DNA of 64,000 nucleotides from Rhodobacteraceae bacterium (ex Bugula neritina AB1) (GCA_001730095.1 MDLF01000032.1:24493-88492); one strand, 5' to 3'; counted from the first letter of the stretch, positions 17,563 to 26,354 are shown. Notes: generated by a model from the letters alone, not told the origin. A program made the numbers and translations.

Positions 17563-18546
17563 ATGACAGAGATGATGCGCGCGGTGGAGATCACCAAACC
17601 CGGCGGGCCGGAGGTTCTGCAGCTTTGCCAGCGACCGGTGCCGCAGCCGGGCCATGGCGAGGTGGTGATCAAGGTGGCCTATGCCGGTGTGAACCGTCCC
17701 GATGCGCTGCAGCGTGCCGGTGCCTATGACCCGCCCAAAGGGGCCAGTGACCTGCCGGGGCTGGAGGCCTCAGGCGAAGTTGTGGCCGTGGGCGCAGGTG
17801 TCAGCGGCATTGCAGCAGGTGATCAGGTTTGCGCGCTGCTGCCCGGTGGCGGCTATGCGGAATATGTGGCCACTCCGGCGGCCCATTGCCTGCCGGTTCC
17901 TGCCGGGCTGGACCTGAAACAGGCGGCCTGTCTGCCTGAAACCTTCTTTACTGTCTGGTCCAATGTCTTCACCCGCGGCGGGCTGAAGGCTGGCGAGCGG
18001 TTCCTGGTGCATGGCGGCTCATCCGGCATCGGCACCACGGCAATCCAGCTGGCCAGGGCGTTTGGGGCGCGGGTGTTTGCCACCGCAGGGTCGGATGAGA
18101 AATGCCAGGCCTGCCTGGACCTGGGGGCCGAACGGGCAATCAATTACCGGGACGAGGATTTCGTCAAGGTGCTGCGTGCGGAAGGCGGTGCGGATCTGGT
18201 GCTGGACATGGTCGGCGGCGACTACATCCCGCGCAACGTCAAGGCAATGGCCGAGGATGGCCGTCTGGTGCAGATCGCCTTTCTGCAAGGCCCCAAGGTG
18301 GAGCTGAACTTTGCCTTGATGATGGTCAAGCGGCTGACGCTGACCGGCTCCACTCTGCGGCCGCAAAGCGACCTGGCCAAGGCGCAGATCGCACAGGACC
18401 TGCGCGAGGCGGTCTGGCCGCTGATCGACGCAGGCAAGGTGGCGCCGGTGATGGACAGCACGTTTGCACTGGAGGATGCAGCCGCGGCCCACGCCCGGAT
18501 GGAAAGCTCCGGCCACATCGGCAAGATCGTCCTGAAAGTGGGCTGA
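17563..18546 (+). CDS. NAD(P)H-quinone oxidoreductase, zinc-independent MDR family (QOR/PIG3-like)
   Basis: The 327-residue medium-chain reductase starts MRAVEITKPGGPEVLQL after a few extra residues. It has the quinone-reductase substrate domain (VAYAGVNRPDALQRAGAYDP, GLEASGEVVAVGAGVSG) and an NADPH-binding Rossmann domain (LVHGGSSGIGTTAIQLARAF, VFATAGSDEKCQACLDLGAE). It lacks the Cys cluster of zinc alcohol dehydrogenases. FLQGPKVELNFALMMVKRLT is typical of the PIG3 subgroup. Cytoplasmic reduction of quinones or enones is the family role; the physiological substrate is unknown. A GGAGG site lies about 11 bases before the ATG at 17563; an ATG at 17572 is possible. Confidence 0.92.
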   Translation: MTEMMRAVEITKPGGPEVLQLCQRPVPQPGHGEVVIKVAYAGVNRPDALQRAGAYDPPKGASDLPGLEASGEVVAVGAGVSGIAAGDQVCALLPGGGYAEYVATPAAHCLPVPAGLDLKQAACLPETFFTVWSNVFTRGGLKAGERFLVHGGSSGIGTTAIQLARAFGARVFATAGSDEKCQACLDLGAERAINYRDEDFVKVLRAEGGADLVLDMVGGDYIPRNVKAMAEDGRLVQIAFLQGPKVELNFALMMVKRLTLTGSTLRPQSDLAKAQIAQDLREAVWPLIDAGKVAPVMDSTFALEDAAAAHARMESSGHIGKIVLKVG

Positions 18547-18567
18547 GCCTCAGGGGTGGACGGCAAA

Positions 18568-18592
18568 GGGCCGGCGGATGCGCCGGCCCTTG
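18568..18592. terminator. shared terminator between convergent genes
   Basis: Perfect stem GGGCCGGC (18568-18575) and GCCGGCCC (18582-18589) with a 6-base loop, with TTGT on the plus side and TTTG on the minus side. It lies between the convergent quinone reductase and DUF2189 genes. Confidence 0.7.
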
Positions 18593-18609
18593 TCATGAAC
18601 AGCAAGCGG

Positions 18610-19467
18610 TCAGTCTACTGCGCGGCGGTACAGATGCCAGGTGGCATGCCCCAGCACCGGCACGACAATGATCAGCCCGGCCAGGAACGGAATGGCGCCG
18701 ACGATCAGCGACACGCCGACAATCGCGCCCCATGTCAGGCAGACAGCCGGGTTCTTGCGCAGAACCTTGATCGAAGTTGCAACTGCCACCGGCAGGCCGA
18801 CATGGCGGTCCATCAGCAGTGGGAATGACACCAGGCTCATCGCCAGCGCGGCAAAGGCAAAGACTGCGCCGACGATGCCGCCGCCGATCGACATGATCCA
18901 ACCTTCGCGGGTGGTCAGCACGTCAGCGGCAAAACCGAGGATGGATGCTGGCGGCTCCGGTCCAAGCGTGCGGCTGTAGATCATTTCGGCTGCCACCAGC
19001 CAGAGGATGAAGAGAGCCGCCAGATAGAGCCCCAGCACAAGGATGGCGCCAAAGGAGGGTGAGCGGATCACCGCAAAAGCATCCATCCAGCGGGTTTCCA
19101 TACCGGTCTCGCGCCGCGAGGACATTTCATACAGCCCGACCGCAGCCACCGGCCCGAGGATCGCGAACCCCATGATCATCGGCACGATGAGTGGCAGAAG
19201 GTTCATCGACAGGCTCATCACAATAAGGGCGATGCCGATCACCGGATAGAACAGGACCAGGAACATCGCGTCCGAGCGGCAGGCCGCAAAATCCTCCAGC
19301 CCTGCCGCCAGGGAATGGATGATGTCATCCATACTGAGCCTGCGCGCCTCGGGCATCGCCGCAGCACCGGTGCTGCGCATCTCTTCGACAGACTGGCTGA
19401 CATGATGGGACGTGGTCTCTGCACCCTGCAAAAGCCAGCTGAGCGGGTTACCGATTGTTTTTGCCAT
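18610..19467 (-). CDS. DUF2189 domain-containing membrane protein
   Basis: The 285-residue inner-membrane protein has a soluble N-terminus (about 60 residues, ending MDDIIHSLAAGLEDFAA) and then about six hydrophobic helices. The conserved DUF2189 signatures seen are GFAILGPVAAVGLYEMSSRR at about residue 100, and SLVSFPLLMDRHVGLPVAVA with the Phe-Pro-Leu-Leu-Met-Asp block. No enzymatic residues stand out; the family's function is not known to me. It is convergent with the quinone reductase gene and appears monocistronic. Confidence 0.9.
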   Translation of the reverse strand: MAKTIGNPLSWLLQGAETTSHHVSQSVEEMRSTGAAAMPEARRLSMDDIIHSLAAGLEDFAACRSDAMFLVLFYPVIGIALIVMSLSMNLLPLIVPMIMGFAILGPVAAVGLYEMSSRRETGMETRWMDAFAVIRSPSFGAILVLGLYLAALFILWLVAAEMIYSRTLGPEPPASILGFAADVLTTREGWIMSIGGGIVGAVFAFAALAMSLVSFPLLMDRHVGLPVAVATSIKVLRKNPAVCLTWGAIVGVSLIVGAIPFLAGLIIVVPVLGHATWHLYRRAVD

Positions 19468-19764
19468 GCGCTTCCTCCTTCTTGCCGACCAAAACGGTAG
19501 TGCCGTTCAGGCGAAGTGCCGTTCAGGCAAGGCCGGGGCGGCACCTGAAGATAATCTAGCGCAAACTGCGATAAAGTCCGATTCACAGGCCCTTTACTGC
19601 CAAGTGAGAAGGGCGCGGCTGATCCGGCCCCCGCACTTGCTGGCGCCTGCTGCCCCGGAGGATTGAGTATTTCTGGAAAGATGAAGTCTCTGCCTTGTCT
19701 TCATCAGGCGGCAAAACCCCGGAGAGATGGCTGGCAGGTCAAGAGGGGCGCCCCCCCTTTTTGT
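19468..19764. other. intergenic region holding a recurrent gene-end sequence module
   Basis: About 300 bases lie between the DUF2189 start and the RNase T2 stop. The part 19640-19757 includes a GGGGCGCCCC self-complementary core and the string CCGGAGGATTGAG...TATTTCTGGAAAGATGAAG. Reading on the minus strand it resembles the sequence downstream of pheA at about 30790-30862. The remainder (19490-19640) contains the DUF2189 promoter region and nothing else I can identify. Confidence 0.4.
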
Positions 19765-20412
19765 TCAGCGCAGAGGGGCGAAACGGGCGTTGGTCAATGT
19801 GCAGTCCTTGATCACGTCCCGCCCGCAGGGCACCGGCTTCAGATCCCTGGACAGGCAGATGCGGGCCTCCTGGATGGCGCCGCCCCGGCAGGTAATGGTC
19901 AGCGTGTCGCGGGACAGCTCTGGGTTTTCTTTCAGGAAAGCTTCCTCAATCAGTGAGGCGGGCAGGGTGACGGGCTGTTCCAGCCTCCGGAAGACGGCGG
20001 GGCGCACCACGCGACCGTAGGCCTCACGCATCAGCGCATAATAGGCGCGTGCGCTGAGACCGGAACAGGTGCCGTGTTTCTTCCACTGATGCCAGGCCAG
20101 GCCGGGGCTGCCTATGATATCTGCCATGTTCCGGCTCATCGTGCGGCTGGGCGGGGCTTCAACGGTGCGGCAATAGCTGGGCCAGCCGCGGTGGAACTGG
20201 GGCCACAGACCGTGCAGCGTCCAGCCGTGGTCATGGCGCGGGTGGCATTGATCGGATCCGCGTGCGTCGCCTTCCTGTTCACACCAGTTCGGCGACCAGC
20301 TGAGCGCCAGCACGTAATAATCGAAGTCGCCCGCAGGTTCGCCGTCTGCTGCGGCAACAGTCGGCAGCACGGCAAGGGCGGCCGCAAAAACACCTGTGAA
20401 CAACTTGCGCAT
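19765..20412 (-). CDS. ribonuclease T2 family protein, exported
   Basis: The 215-residue protein begins with a signal peptide (MRKLFTGVFAAALAVLPTVA) and is probably periplasmic. RNase T2 cleaves single-stranded RNA through a 2',3'-cyclic phosphate. Both catalytic segments are present: CAS I WTLHGLWPQF with its His, and CAS II HQWKKHGTCSG with Glu replaced by Gln in the second position but His and Lys retained. Cys residues (NWCEQ, DQCHP, YCRT, GTCSG) suit conserved disulphides. The Glu-to-Gln position should be noted, because the general-acid assistance usually involves Glu; the fold assignment itself is firm. Confidence 0.92.
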   Translation of the reverse strand: MRKLFTGVFAAALAVLPTVAAADGEPAGDFDYYVLALSWSPNWCEQEGDARGSDQCHPRHDHGWTLHGLWPQFHRGWPSYCRTVEAPPSRTMSRNMADIIGSPGLAWHQWKKHGTCSGLSARAYYALMREAYGRVVRPAVFRRLEQPVTLPASLIEEAFLKENPELSRDTLTITCRGGAIQEARICLSRDLKPVPCGRDVIKDCTLTNARFAPLR

Positions 20413-20553
20413 TGGCCTCTTTCCTTATGCAATAATGCCGACTATATAGGGCAGAAGTTCCCCGACAACGGAAACCTGCCCCGCCAGCCGGGGACGCCCT
20501 TTCAGGCGGCGGGAGAGATGTATCCGGGGGCAAGTGTTTTAAGGAGATGACAC

Positions 20554-21321
20554 ATGGCAAAACCGTTGATGGCCAAGGCAACCGCCGTGTGGCTGGTGGA
20601 CAATACCACAATCAGCTTCAAGCAGATCGCCGATTTCGTGGGCATGCACGAGCTGGAGATCCAGGGCATTGCCGACGGTGAAGTCGCGGTTGGCGTCAAA
20701 GGGTTCGACCCGATGGCCAACAACCAGCTGACCCAGGACGAGATCGACAAGGCGCAGGCAAACCCGCTGCACAAGCTGAAGCTCAAGTTCAACCCGGCCG
20801 CTGCCGGCGAGGAAAAGCGCCGCGGCCCGCGCTATACCCCGCTGTCCAAGCGCCAGGACCGTCCCAACTCGATCCTGTGGCTGGTCAAATTCCACCCGGA
20901 ACTGTCCGACGCCCAGATTGCCAAGCTGGTGGGCACCACCAAGCCGACCATCCAGTCGATCCGCGAGCGCACCCACTGGAACATTGCCAACATGCAGCCG
21001 ATCGACCCGGTGGCGCTGGGCCTGTGCAGACAGTCCGAGCTGGATTCCGTTGTGCAGAAGGCGGCAGCCAAGAAAGCAGCTGAAGGCGGCGTGATGAGCG
21101 ATGATGAGCGCCGCAAGCTGGTTTCCACCGAGCAGTCGCTGGAGATGGACGCGGAACCGAAGATCCCGTCGGCCATTGAAGGTCTCGAGACCTTCACGCT
21201 GGGCGGCGGTCTCAGTGACCATGAAGAGAAGAAGGAAGAGGACGTTCTTGACGCCGACAGCTTCTTCAACCTGCCTGCGGGCGGCGATGACGAAGACGAC
21301 GAAGAGGACAGCCGCTTCTGA
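20554..21321 (+). CDS. trcR: DUF1013 / TrcR cell-cycle transcriptional regulator
   Basis: The 255-residue protein matches the DUF1013 family, now often named TrcR, an alphaproteobacterial cell-cycle transcription factor. It starts MAKPLMAKATAVWLVDNTTI, with a helix-turn-helix-like segment ISFKQIADFVGMHELEIQGI. A second HTH-like part is LSDAQIAKLVGTTKPTIQSI followed by RERTHWNIANM. The C-terminus is strongly acidic (DDEDDEEDSRF), as in RNA-polymerase-associated proteins. An AAGGAG site precedes the ATG. It is divergent from the RNase T2 gene and followed by a strong terminator. Confidence 0.93.
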   Translation: MAKPLMAKATAVWLVDNTTISFKQIADFVGMHELEIQGIADGEVAVGVKGFDPMANNQLTQDEIDKAQANPLHKLKLKFNPAAAGEEKRRGPRYTPLSKRQDRPNSILWLVKFHPELSDAQIAKLVGTTKPTIQSIRERTHWNIANMQPIDPVALGLCRQSELDSVVQKAAAKKAAEGGVMSDDERRKLVSTEQSLEMDAEPKIPSAIEGLETFTLGGGLSDHEEKKEEDVLDADSFFNLPAGGDDEDDEEDSRF

Positions 21322-21378
21322 TCCGGATACCTCTGTCGTCGTTTCGCCGACTTGCCCGGTAAACGAAAATCCAAAAAG

Positions 21379-21415
21379 GCCGCAGATCCGATGCTCCGGA
21401 TTTGCGGCTTTTTTC
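21379..21415 (+). terminator. Rho-independent terminator of trcR
   Basis: GCCGCAGATCCG (21379-21390) pairs with CGGATTTGCGGC (21397-21408), with a single mismatch, around a 6-base loop. It is followed by a run of six T. It is also close to the end of the convergent recR locus. Confidence 0.88.
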
Positions 21416-21457
21416 ATTAGAATGAAGGCTCAGTCATAGGAACTGTTGGCTGCGGCG

Positions 21458-22112
21458 TCAGATCTCTTTGCGCGCCTGCATCGCGGCGGAAATGGTGCCA
21501 TCGTCGAGATAGTCCAGCTCGCCGCCGATCGGCACCCCCTGTGCCAGAGAGGTCAGTTTCGCCTGCCCCTGCAGCTGGTCGGCGATGTAATGCGCCGTGG
21601 TCTGGCCATCGATGGTGGCATTCAGCGCCAGGATCACTTCGCTGATCTCTTCGGTGGCGACCCGGTCCACCAGCCGCGGAATGCGCAGATCCTCCGGTGA
21701 TCTCTTCGGTGGCGACCCGGTCCACCAGCCGCGGAATGCGCAGATCCTCCGGTCCGACTGCATCCAGCGCCGAGAGTGTGCCGCCGAGCACGTGATAACG
21801 GCCTTTGAACACGCCAGCGCGCTCCATTGCCCAGAGATCGGCTACATCTTCGACCACGCACAGCTCGCCGTTGGCACGCCTCTCGTCCGTGCAAAGAGGG
21901 CAGATTTCGCTGGTGCCGACGTTGCCGCAGTTGAGGCATTCGCGCGCTGTCGCCGCGACCTCGCTCATCACGTCGGCCAGCGGCGTCAGCAGCAGCGACC
22001 GCTTGCGGATCAGATGCAACACGGCGCGCCGGGCCGAGCGCGGCCCCAGTCCCGGCAACTTGGCCATCAGGGCAATCAGGTCTTCGATGTCGCTGGTGGA
22101 GTTCTTGATCAT
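21458..22112 (-). pseudogene. recR: recombination protein RecR, disrupted by a 55-bp tandem duplication
   Basis: RecR acts with RecF and RecO to load RecA at gaps. From the ATG at 22112 the product is clearly Rec[21 protein letters not shown] (helix-hairpin-helix), a Cys4 zinc finger ([17 protein letters not shown]), and the Toprim start [20 protein letters not shown] then [21 protein letters not shown] 55-base unit at 21643-21697 is repeated exactly at 21698-21752. Since 55 is not a multiple of three, the frame is lost after [16 protein letters not shown] and continues into unrelated sequence to 21417. The correct C-terminus ([40 protein letters not shown]) sits in the shifted frame, ending at 21458. 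Removing one copy gives 199 residues, the normal RecR length. Confidence 0.93.
21643..21752. repeat. exact 55-bp tandem duplication inside recR
   Basis: Two identical, directly adjacent 55-base copies: 21643-21697 and 21698-21752, each beginning TGATCTCTTCGGTGGCGACC. The base after the second copy equals the first base of the unit, so the exact boundary is ambiguous by one. It explains fully the broken frame of recR. Confidence 0.97.
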
Positions 22113-22486
22113 TCCGCGGCCCTTTGCTTGCCAGCCATATAGGCCGATCGGGGCCGGGGAGCGCAAGGGTGGGCCGACAAAATGTTCAGGGTTTGTCTTG
22201 GCGCTATTCGGGATCGTCCCAGGGGCTGCGCTGTGTCCGGCTGATACAGGCTGCGCCGGATCAGATCGCCCGCCCATTTGTCTGACTTGCGCATGGCAGA
22301 GCGGATACCGCAGCTGAAGGGGCTGTGGAATGCAGCGGCGGGGACGTGCAATTTCATTGCGGCCAAGGCCGCCTGCTGGGCGGCGCGCCCTGACAGACCG
22401 ACTGGAGACAACGTGCGGCCGGCAGCGATTGGCGGGCAAAGAAAAGGCGGCACCAAGGCCGCCCTTTCCGGGTCTGCAAACACCGT
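22113..22486. other. intergenic region between ybaB and recR
   Basis: About 370 bases between the ybaB stop and the recR start. An open frame on the minus strand (22109-22483) has no recognisable domain and no ribosome-binding site, so I treat it as non-coding. In other genomes ybaB and recR are close; the larger gap here could hold a recR promoter, but no clear signal is visible. Confidence 0.4.
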
Positions 22487-22831
22487 TTAGAACGGCAGTT
22501 TGATGTCCTTGGGCAGGCCCATGCTCTCAGTCAGCTTGGCCATCTCATCCTGTGCTTTCTCGGCCGCCTTGGCCTGCGCGTCCTTGATGGCGGCCAGGAT
22601 CAGGTCCTCGACCACTTCCTTGTCGTCGCCATTGAAGATCGAGGGATCGATATCCAGGCCTTTCAAGTCGCCCTTGGCAGAGGCGGTGGCTTTGACCAGA
22701 CCCGCGCCGGCCTCGCCGGTTACCATGACGTTGTGCAGCTCTTCCTGCATCTGCGCCATCTTGGTCTGCAGTTCCTGTGCCGATTTCATCATCTTGGCCA
22801 TGTCGCCAAGACCGCCGAGGCCTTTGAGCAT
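22487..22831 (-). CDS. YbaB/EbfC family nucleoid-associated protein
   Basis: DNA-binding, nucleoid-associated protein of 114 residues. It starts [20 protein letters not shown] and continues [20 protein letters not shown] and [20 protein letters not shown], which is the YbaB pattern of a long helix then a small beta sheet. The C-terminal [20 protein letters not shown] is likewise conserved. It lies downstream of dnaX and upstream of recR, the common order in bacteria, which supports an operon linking replication and recombination functions. Confidence 0.95.
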   Translation of the reverse strand: MLKGLGGLGDMAKMMKSAQELQTKMAQMQEELHNVMVTGEAGAGLVKATASAKGDLKGLDIDPSIFNGDDKEVVEDLILAAIKDAQAKAAEKAQDEMAKLTESMGLPKDIKLPF

Positions 22832-22841
22832 CTGTATTCTC

Positions 22842-23240
22842 CTAAGTGCGGAGGCGCAGCGCGCCGTAAATCATCCCCGCACATATCGCAATTGCAAGCG
22901 CGATGAACAAGTGGGGGGAGGCCGTGCAGTCCTGGATTATGCCCATGGCCTTCTTATCATCGAAGAAAACTTCATGGTTATCCACGGCTATGACGCATGC
23001 AAGAGCGGCCCAAAGAAGGCCGGCGATTGCGAACAGGCCGCGCTTTCTAGAGTAGAGCGCGAATCCGGCAAGGGCGAAGAGCGCCAGTGCAACAGGTTTG
23101 GACGAGAGCCGCAAAAACACATCCCACGCGCTTTCACGTGCTTCTCCTGTATCAAAGCAGGTGGTGGCAAAGGCAGCTGCCGGCAGGGTGAGCAACAGGG
23201 CGGTCAGGCCGGCGGTTACCCGTCCTCGAACGGATCCCAT
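22842..23240 (-). CDS. small membrane protein between dnaX and ybaB
   Basis: The 132-residue protein starts with a signal-like hydrophobic segment (AGLTALLLTLPAAAFA), then a short polar part with a Cys (TTCFDTGEARES), and about three hydrophobic helices (PVALALFALAGFALY, LFAIAGLLWAALACVIAV, LFIALAIAICAGMIYGAL). I do not recognise the family. Its start overlaps the end of dnaX by 25 bases and it is 10 bases from ybaB, so it is co-transcribed in the dnaX-ybaB-recR operon. This is an insertion into an order that is usually dnaX directly followed by ybaB. Confidence 0.72.
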   Translation of the reverse strand: MGSVRGRVTAGLTALLLTLPAAAFATTCFDTGEARESAWDVFLRLSSKPVALALFALAGFALYSRKRGLFAIAGLLWAALACVIAVDNHEVFFDDKKAMGIIQDCTASPHLFIALAIAICAGMIYGALRLRT

Positions 23241-25030
23241 TCGTCCTCCACCTCTGGCAGCGCCTCAGCTGCGACTTCGGCAGCCAGTTCCTCGGGCGTG
23301 CGGATGCGGGTGATCTTGGCCTTGGGAAAGCTTTCCAGCACCGCCTGCACCAGCGGATGCGCGGTGGCTTCTTGCCGCAGGGCGTTCTCAGCCGCATCGC
23401 GGATCTCGGCAATGGTGGATGCCTCGCCATCCGGCGCGATGGAGACCACCCATCGGGCGCCGGTCCAGTTCTGCAGTGCGGAACCAAGCCGGGCGGCCAG
23501 ATCGCGCGGCGCCTGGGCCGAGGGCGTGAACTCGATCCGTCCCGGCTGGTAGGCGACCAGCCGCACACCGGTTTCCACCTCCACCAGCAGTTTCACGTCG
23601 CGGTTGGTGCGGATCAGTTCAACCACATGTTCGAAACTTGGGTAACGGGCGAGGGCAGAACTGGCCTGCGGTGCCAACGCCGCCACCGTGCCGCCGCCGC
23701 CATGGGCAACCGGGGCGCCGCCCGCAGGGCCGCCGCCGCCATCTCCGCCGCCGGGTGCCGCGCTGCCAAGCGTCTGGGCGCCCATGCCCTGCATCTGCGC
23801 ACCACCGCCGGGACCGCCCGGGGCGGCGGGCGGCGGGGGCGGCGTGTCCTGCAGCTTGCGGATCAATTCCTCGGGGCTGGGCAGATCGGCCACATGGGTC
23901 AGGCGGATCACTGCCATCTCTGCCGCCATCATCGCGTTCGGGGCCGCGGCCACTTCCTCCAGCGCCTTCAGCAGCATCTGCCACATGCGGGTCAGGACAC
24001 GCATTGCCAGCGCATCGGCCATCGCCTTGCCACGAGCGCGCTCATCCGGGCTGACGGTGGGGTCCTCAGCCGCGTCCGGCGTGATCTTCACGACTGAGAC
24101 CCAATGGGTGATCTCTGCCAGATCGCGCAGCACCGCCAGCGGGTCGGCGCCCTCGGCGTATTGGCCGCTGAGTTCCGTCAAAGCTGCGGCCGCATCGCCG
24201 CGCAGGATCATGTCCATCAGGTCCAGCACCCGGCCACGGTCGGCAAGCCCCAGCATGGCGCGGACCTGTTCGGCAGAGGTCTCGCCGGCGCCATGGGAAA
24301 TCGCCTGATCCAGCAGCGAGGTTGCATCGCGCGCGGAGCCTTCGGCGGCGCGGGTGATCAGCGCCAGCGCATCCTCGGCAATTTCAGCACCTTCGGCACC
24401 GGCGATCTTGCGCAGCAGCGCAATCATCACTTCCGGCTCGATCCGGCGCAGGTCGAACCGCTGACACCGCGACAGAACGGTCACCGGTACCTTGCGGATT
24501 TCGGTGGTGGCAAAGATGAATTTCACATGCGCCGGCGGTTCCTCCAGCGTCTTCAACAGGGCGTTGAACGCAGAGGTCGACAGCATGTGAACTTCGTCGA
24601 TGATGTAGATCTTGTAGCGGGCCGACGCGGCGCGGTACTGCACGCTGTCAATGATCTCGCGGATGTCGTTGACACCGGTGCGGCTAGCCGCGTCCATTTC
24701 CATCACATCGACATGGCGGCCTTCCATGATGGCGGTGCAATGTTCGCATGTGCCGCAGGGATCGGTGGTGGGGCCGCCCTGGCCGTCCTCACCGACGCAG
24801 TTCATCCCCTTGGCGATGATCCGCGCGGTGGTGGTCTTACCGGTGCCGCGGATGCCGGTCATGATAAAGGCCTGGGCGATCCGGTCAGCCGCAAAAGCGT
24901 TCTTCAGGGTGCGCACCATGGCGTCCTGACCCACCAGATCGGCAAAGGTTTCTGGCCGGTATTTGCGGGCCAGAACCTGATATTGGGATTGGCCGGTGTC
25001 GCCGGTGGTGCCGCTGGGGATGTCGTTCAT
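23216..25030 (-). CDS. dnaX: DNA polymerase III subunits gamma/tau
   Basis: Clamp-loader ATPase of the replisome. The 604-residue protein has the AAA+ core: Walker A GIRGTGKTTTARIIAKGMNC, the zinc-binding Cys cluster (NCVGEDGQG...DPCGTCEHC), Walker B IIDEVHMLSTSAFNALLKTL, the sensor FATTEIRKVPVTVLSRCQRF, and domain III. A Gly/Pro/Ala-rich linker at about residues 400-455 (PPPPPAAPGGPGGGAQMQGM) separates the tau-specific C-terminal region. No slippery frameshift site was evident by eye. It heads the operon with the membrane gene, ybaB and recR. Confidence 0.97.
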   Translation of the reverse strand: MNDIPSGTTGDTGQSQYQVLARKYRPETFADLVGQDAMVRTLKNAFAADRIAQAFIMTGIRGTGKTTTARIIAKGMNCVGEDGQGGPTTDPCGTCEHCTAIMEGRHVDVMEMDAASRTGVNDIREIIDSVQYRAASARYKIYIIDEVHMLSTSAFNALLKTLEEPPAHVKFIFATTEIRKVPVTVLSRCQRFDLRRIEPEVMIALLRKIAGAEGAEIAEDALALITRAAEGSARDATSLLDQAISHGAGETSAEQVRAMLGLADRGRVLDLMDMILRGDAAAALTELSGQYAEGADPLAVLRDLAEITHWVSVVKITPDAAEDPTVSPDERARGKAMADALAMRVLTRMWQMLLKALEEVAAAPNAMMAAEMAVIRLTHVADLPSPEELIRKLQDTPPPPPAAPGGPGGGAQMQGMGAQTLGSAAPGGGDGGGGPAGGAPVAHGGGGTVAALAPQASSALARYPSFEHVVELIRTNRDVKLLVEVETGVRLVAYQPGRIEFTPSAQAPRDLAARLGSALQNWTGARWVVSIAPDGEASTIAEIRDAAENALRQEATAHPLVQAVLESFPKAKITRIRTPEELAAEVAAEALPEVEDEWDPFEDG

Positions 25031-25231
25031 GATGTCTCGTGCCGGATTCGGTGTGCGGGCGCGCGCCCTGCGTTCCGCGCAGGGTATTGAAGCGCGGCCC
25101 GTTCGTCCACTGCAGAAGGGCAGGCGGCGGGCAGGCAGGAAAAGGAATTGTTTTTTGACTTTTTGCCGTTAGAATCAATTGGCAAGACCCTGGGCGGGCG
25201 TGGGAATTGGAACGCAACGCAAGGAGGCGGC

Positions 25232-25786
25232 ATGCGATCTGACAAATCCTCTGGGACTGCGGTGCAGGAAATGCCTGTACCAGTGAATATCTCGATCCAT
25301 GAAGTGCCCGTCGCGGGCGGGCTTTTGGCCCTGTGCCCCTTGCCGGGCAAGGGCGGCGATTATGCCGGCGACATGGGCCGGATCAACGCCTGGAAGCCCG
25401 GACTGGTGATCTCCATGACCACGGCTGAGGAACACGCGGCGGCAGGCAGCCATCGGCTGGGCTGCGATATCCAAAGCATGGCCAGCCGATGGATTCACCT
25501 GCCAGTGCCGGATTTCGACGTGCCATCCCCGCAGGTGGCGGCCATATGGCCCAAGGCCAGCGCTTCGGCGCGGATGGCGCTGGAGGGCGGCGGCCGGGTG
25601 CTGGTGCATTGCCAGGGCGGCTGTGGCCGCTCCGGCATGGCAGTGCTGCGGCTGATGATCGAAATCGGCGAAGATCCCGCACAGGCGCTGGAACGGCTGC
25701 GCAGCGTGCGCCCCTGCGCGGTGGAAACACAGGCGCAGCTGGAATGGGCCAATGCCGGCCGCCCGACAGGGCAGCGCCCGCAATAG
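25232..25786 (+). CDS. protein tyrosine phosphatase-like / dual-specificity phosphatase
   Basis: The 184-residue protein carries the phosphatase P-loop VLVHCQGGCGRSGMAVLRLM (His-Cys-x5-Arg) near residue 125. The general-acid loop is WIHLPVPDFDVPS with an Asp, upstream of it. The N-terminus holds ALCPLPGKGGDYAGDMGRIN, and MTTAEEHAAAG is typical of the cyclin-dependent-kinase-inhibitor-3-like / DSP group. An ideal AAGGAGG site precedes the ATG at 25232. It diverges from dnaX. The protein or small-molecule substrate is unknown. Confidence 0.85.
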   Translation: MRSDKSSGTAVQEMPVPVNISIHEVPVAGGLLALCPLPGKGGDYAGDMGRINAWKPGLVISMTTAEEHAAAGSHRLGCDIQSMASRWIHLPVPDFDVPSPQVAAIWPKASASARMALEGGGRVLVHCQGGCGRSGMAVLRLMIEIGEDPAQALERLRSVRPCAVETQAQLEWANAGRPTGQRPQ

Positions 25787-25832
25787 GTCGGCAGCCCGCT
25801 GCGGCCTGCCGGTCCCTGCCCAATCCGCTGGT

Positions 25833-26237
25833 TTAAAGCGCCAGCATCTGCTCTGCCTGCCGCGCCTCTGCCGTTTTCGGCAGCGCCTCCATCAGCGCGC
25901 AAGGGCGGGCGTCCAGTTTTGACGCGGCAAAGCCAGTGCCGTCACGGCTGAGGATCGCGTCGGCAAAGCGGTCCAGGCCTTCACGCGGGGCCTCCTCTCC
26001 GACACCGCAGAACAGCCGGATCCGGTCATGGCTGGCCACGAATTGGGCCGGGCAGCTGCGCGGGCAGCCGTCCAGTGCAGAAGTGCCCGTGATTTCGAAA
26101 TCCTCATGGGTCATCGGCTTGGCCTTGGTCATTGCCTCAGCCAGTTTGGCGATCATCCGCTCTGCCGCGGGGCAGGGGCGCCCCAGGTGTTTGCAATCCG
26201 TTGCCGCATAGAAATGCGTCTTGTCCGTCCACATCAT
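25833..26237 (-). CDS. DUF1636 metal-binding-like protein under a cobalamin riboswitch
   Basis: The 134-residue protein starts MMWTDKTHFYAATDCKHLGR. It has four conserved Cys placed as in the DUF1636 family (TDCKHLGRPCPAAER, LDGCPRSCPAQFVASHDRI, LFCGVGEEA), a pattern suggesting metal or cluster binding. Family members often lie in cobalamin gene clusters. Here the gene is preceded by a B12 riboswitch on the same strand, which ties it to B12 or cobalt homeostasis. A GGAGGG site lies before the ATG at 26237. No other cob gene is present, and the next gene is convergent. Confidence 0.85.
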   Translation of the reverse strand: MMWTDKTHFYAATDCKHLGRPCPAAERMIAKLAEAMTKAKPMTHEDFEITGTSALDGCPRSCPAQFVASHDRIRLFCGVGEEAPREGLDRFADAILSRDGTGFAASKLDARPCALMEALPKTAEARQAEQMLAL

Positions 26238-26354
26238 ATTTGCGCCCTCCGCGCGTGGTACGGGGGTCTTGAAAGCAGGAGTTCGGATGAAAAACGGTTT
26301 GCCGCCGGTGCCATCAGACCCTGCCCGGACACCCCGCCCGGGTTCGAGTTACAG

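Noticed and set aside
21417..21457. Apparent extension of the recR frame to 21417
   Set aside because: This tail is an artefact of the frameshift caused by the duplication; the genuine C-terminus ends at 21458.
22109..22483. Minus-strand frame of 124 codons between ybaB and recR
   Set aside because: No ribosome-binding site, no recognisable domain, and it overlaps the recR start.
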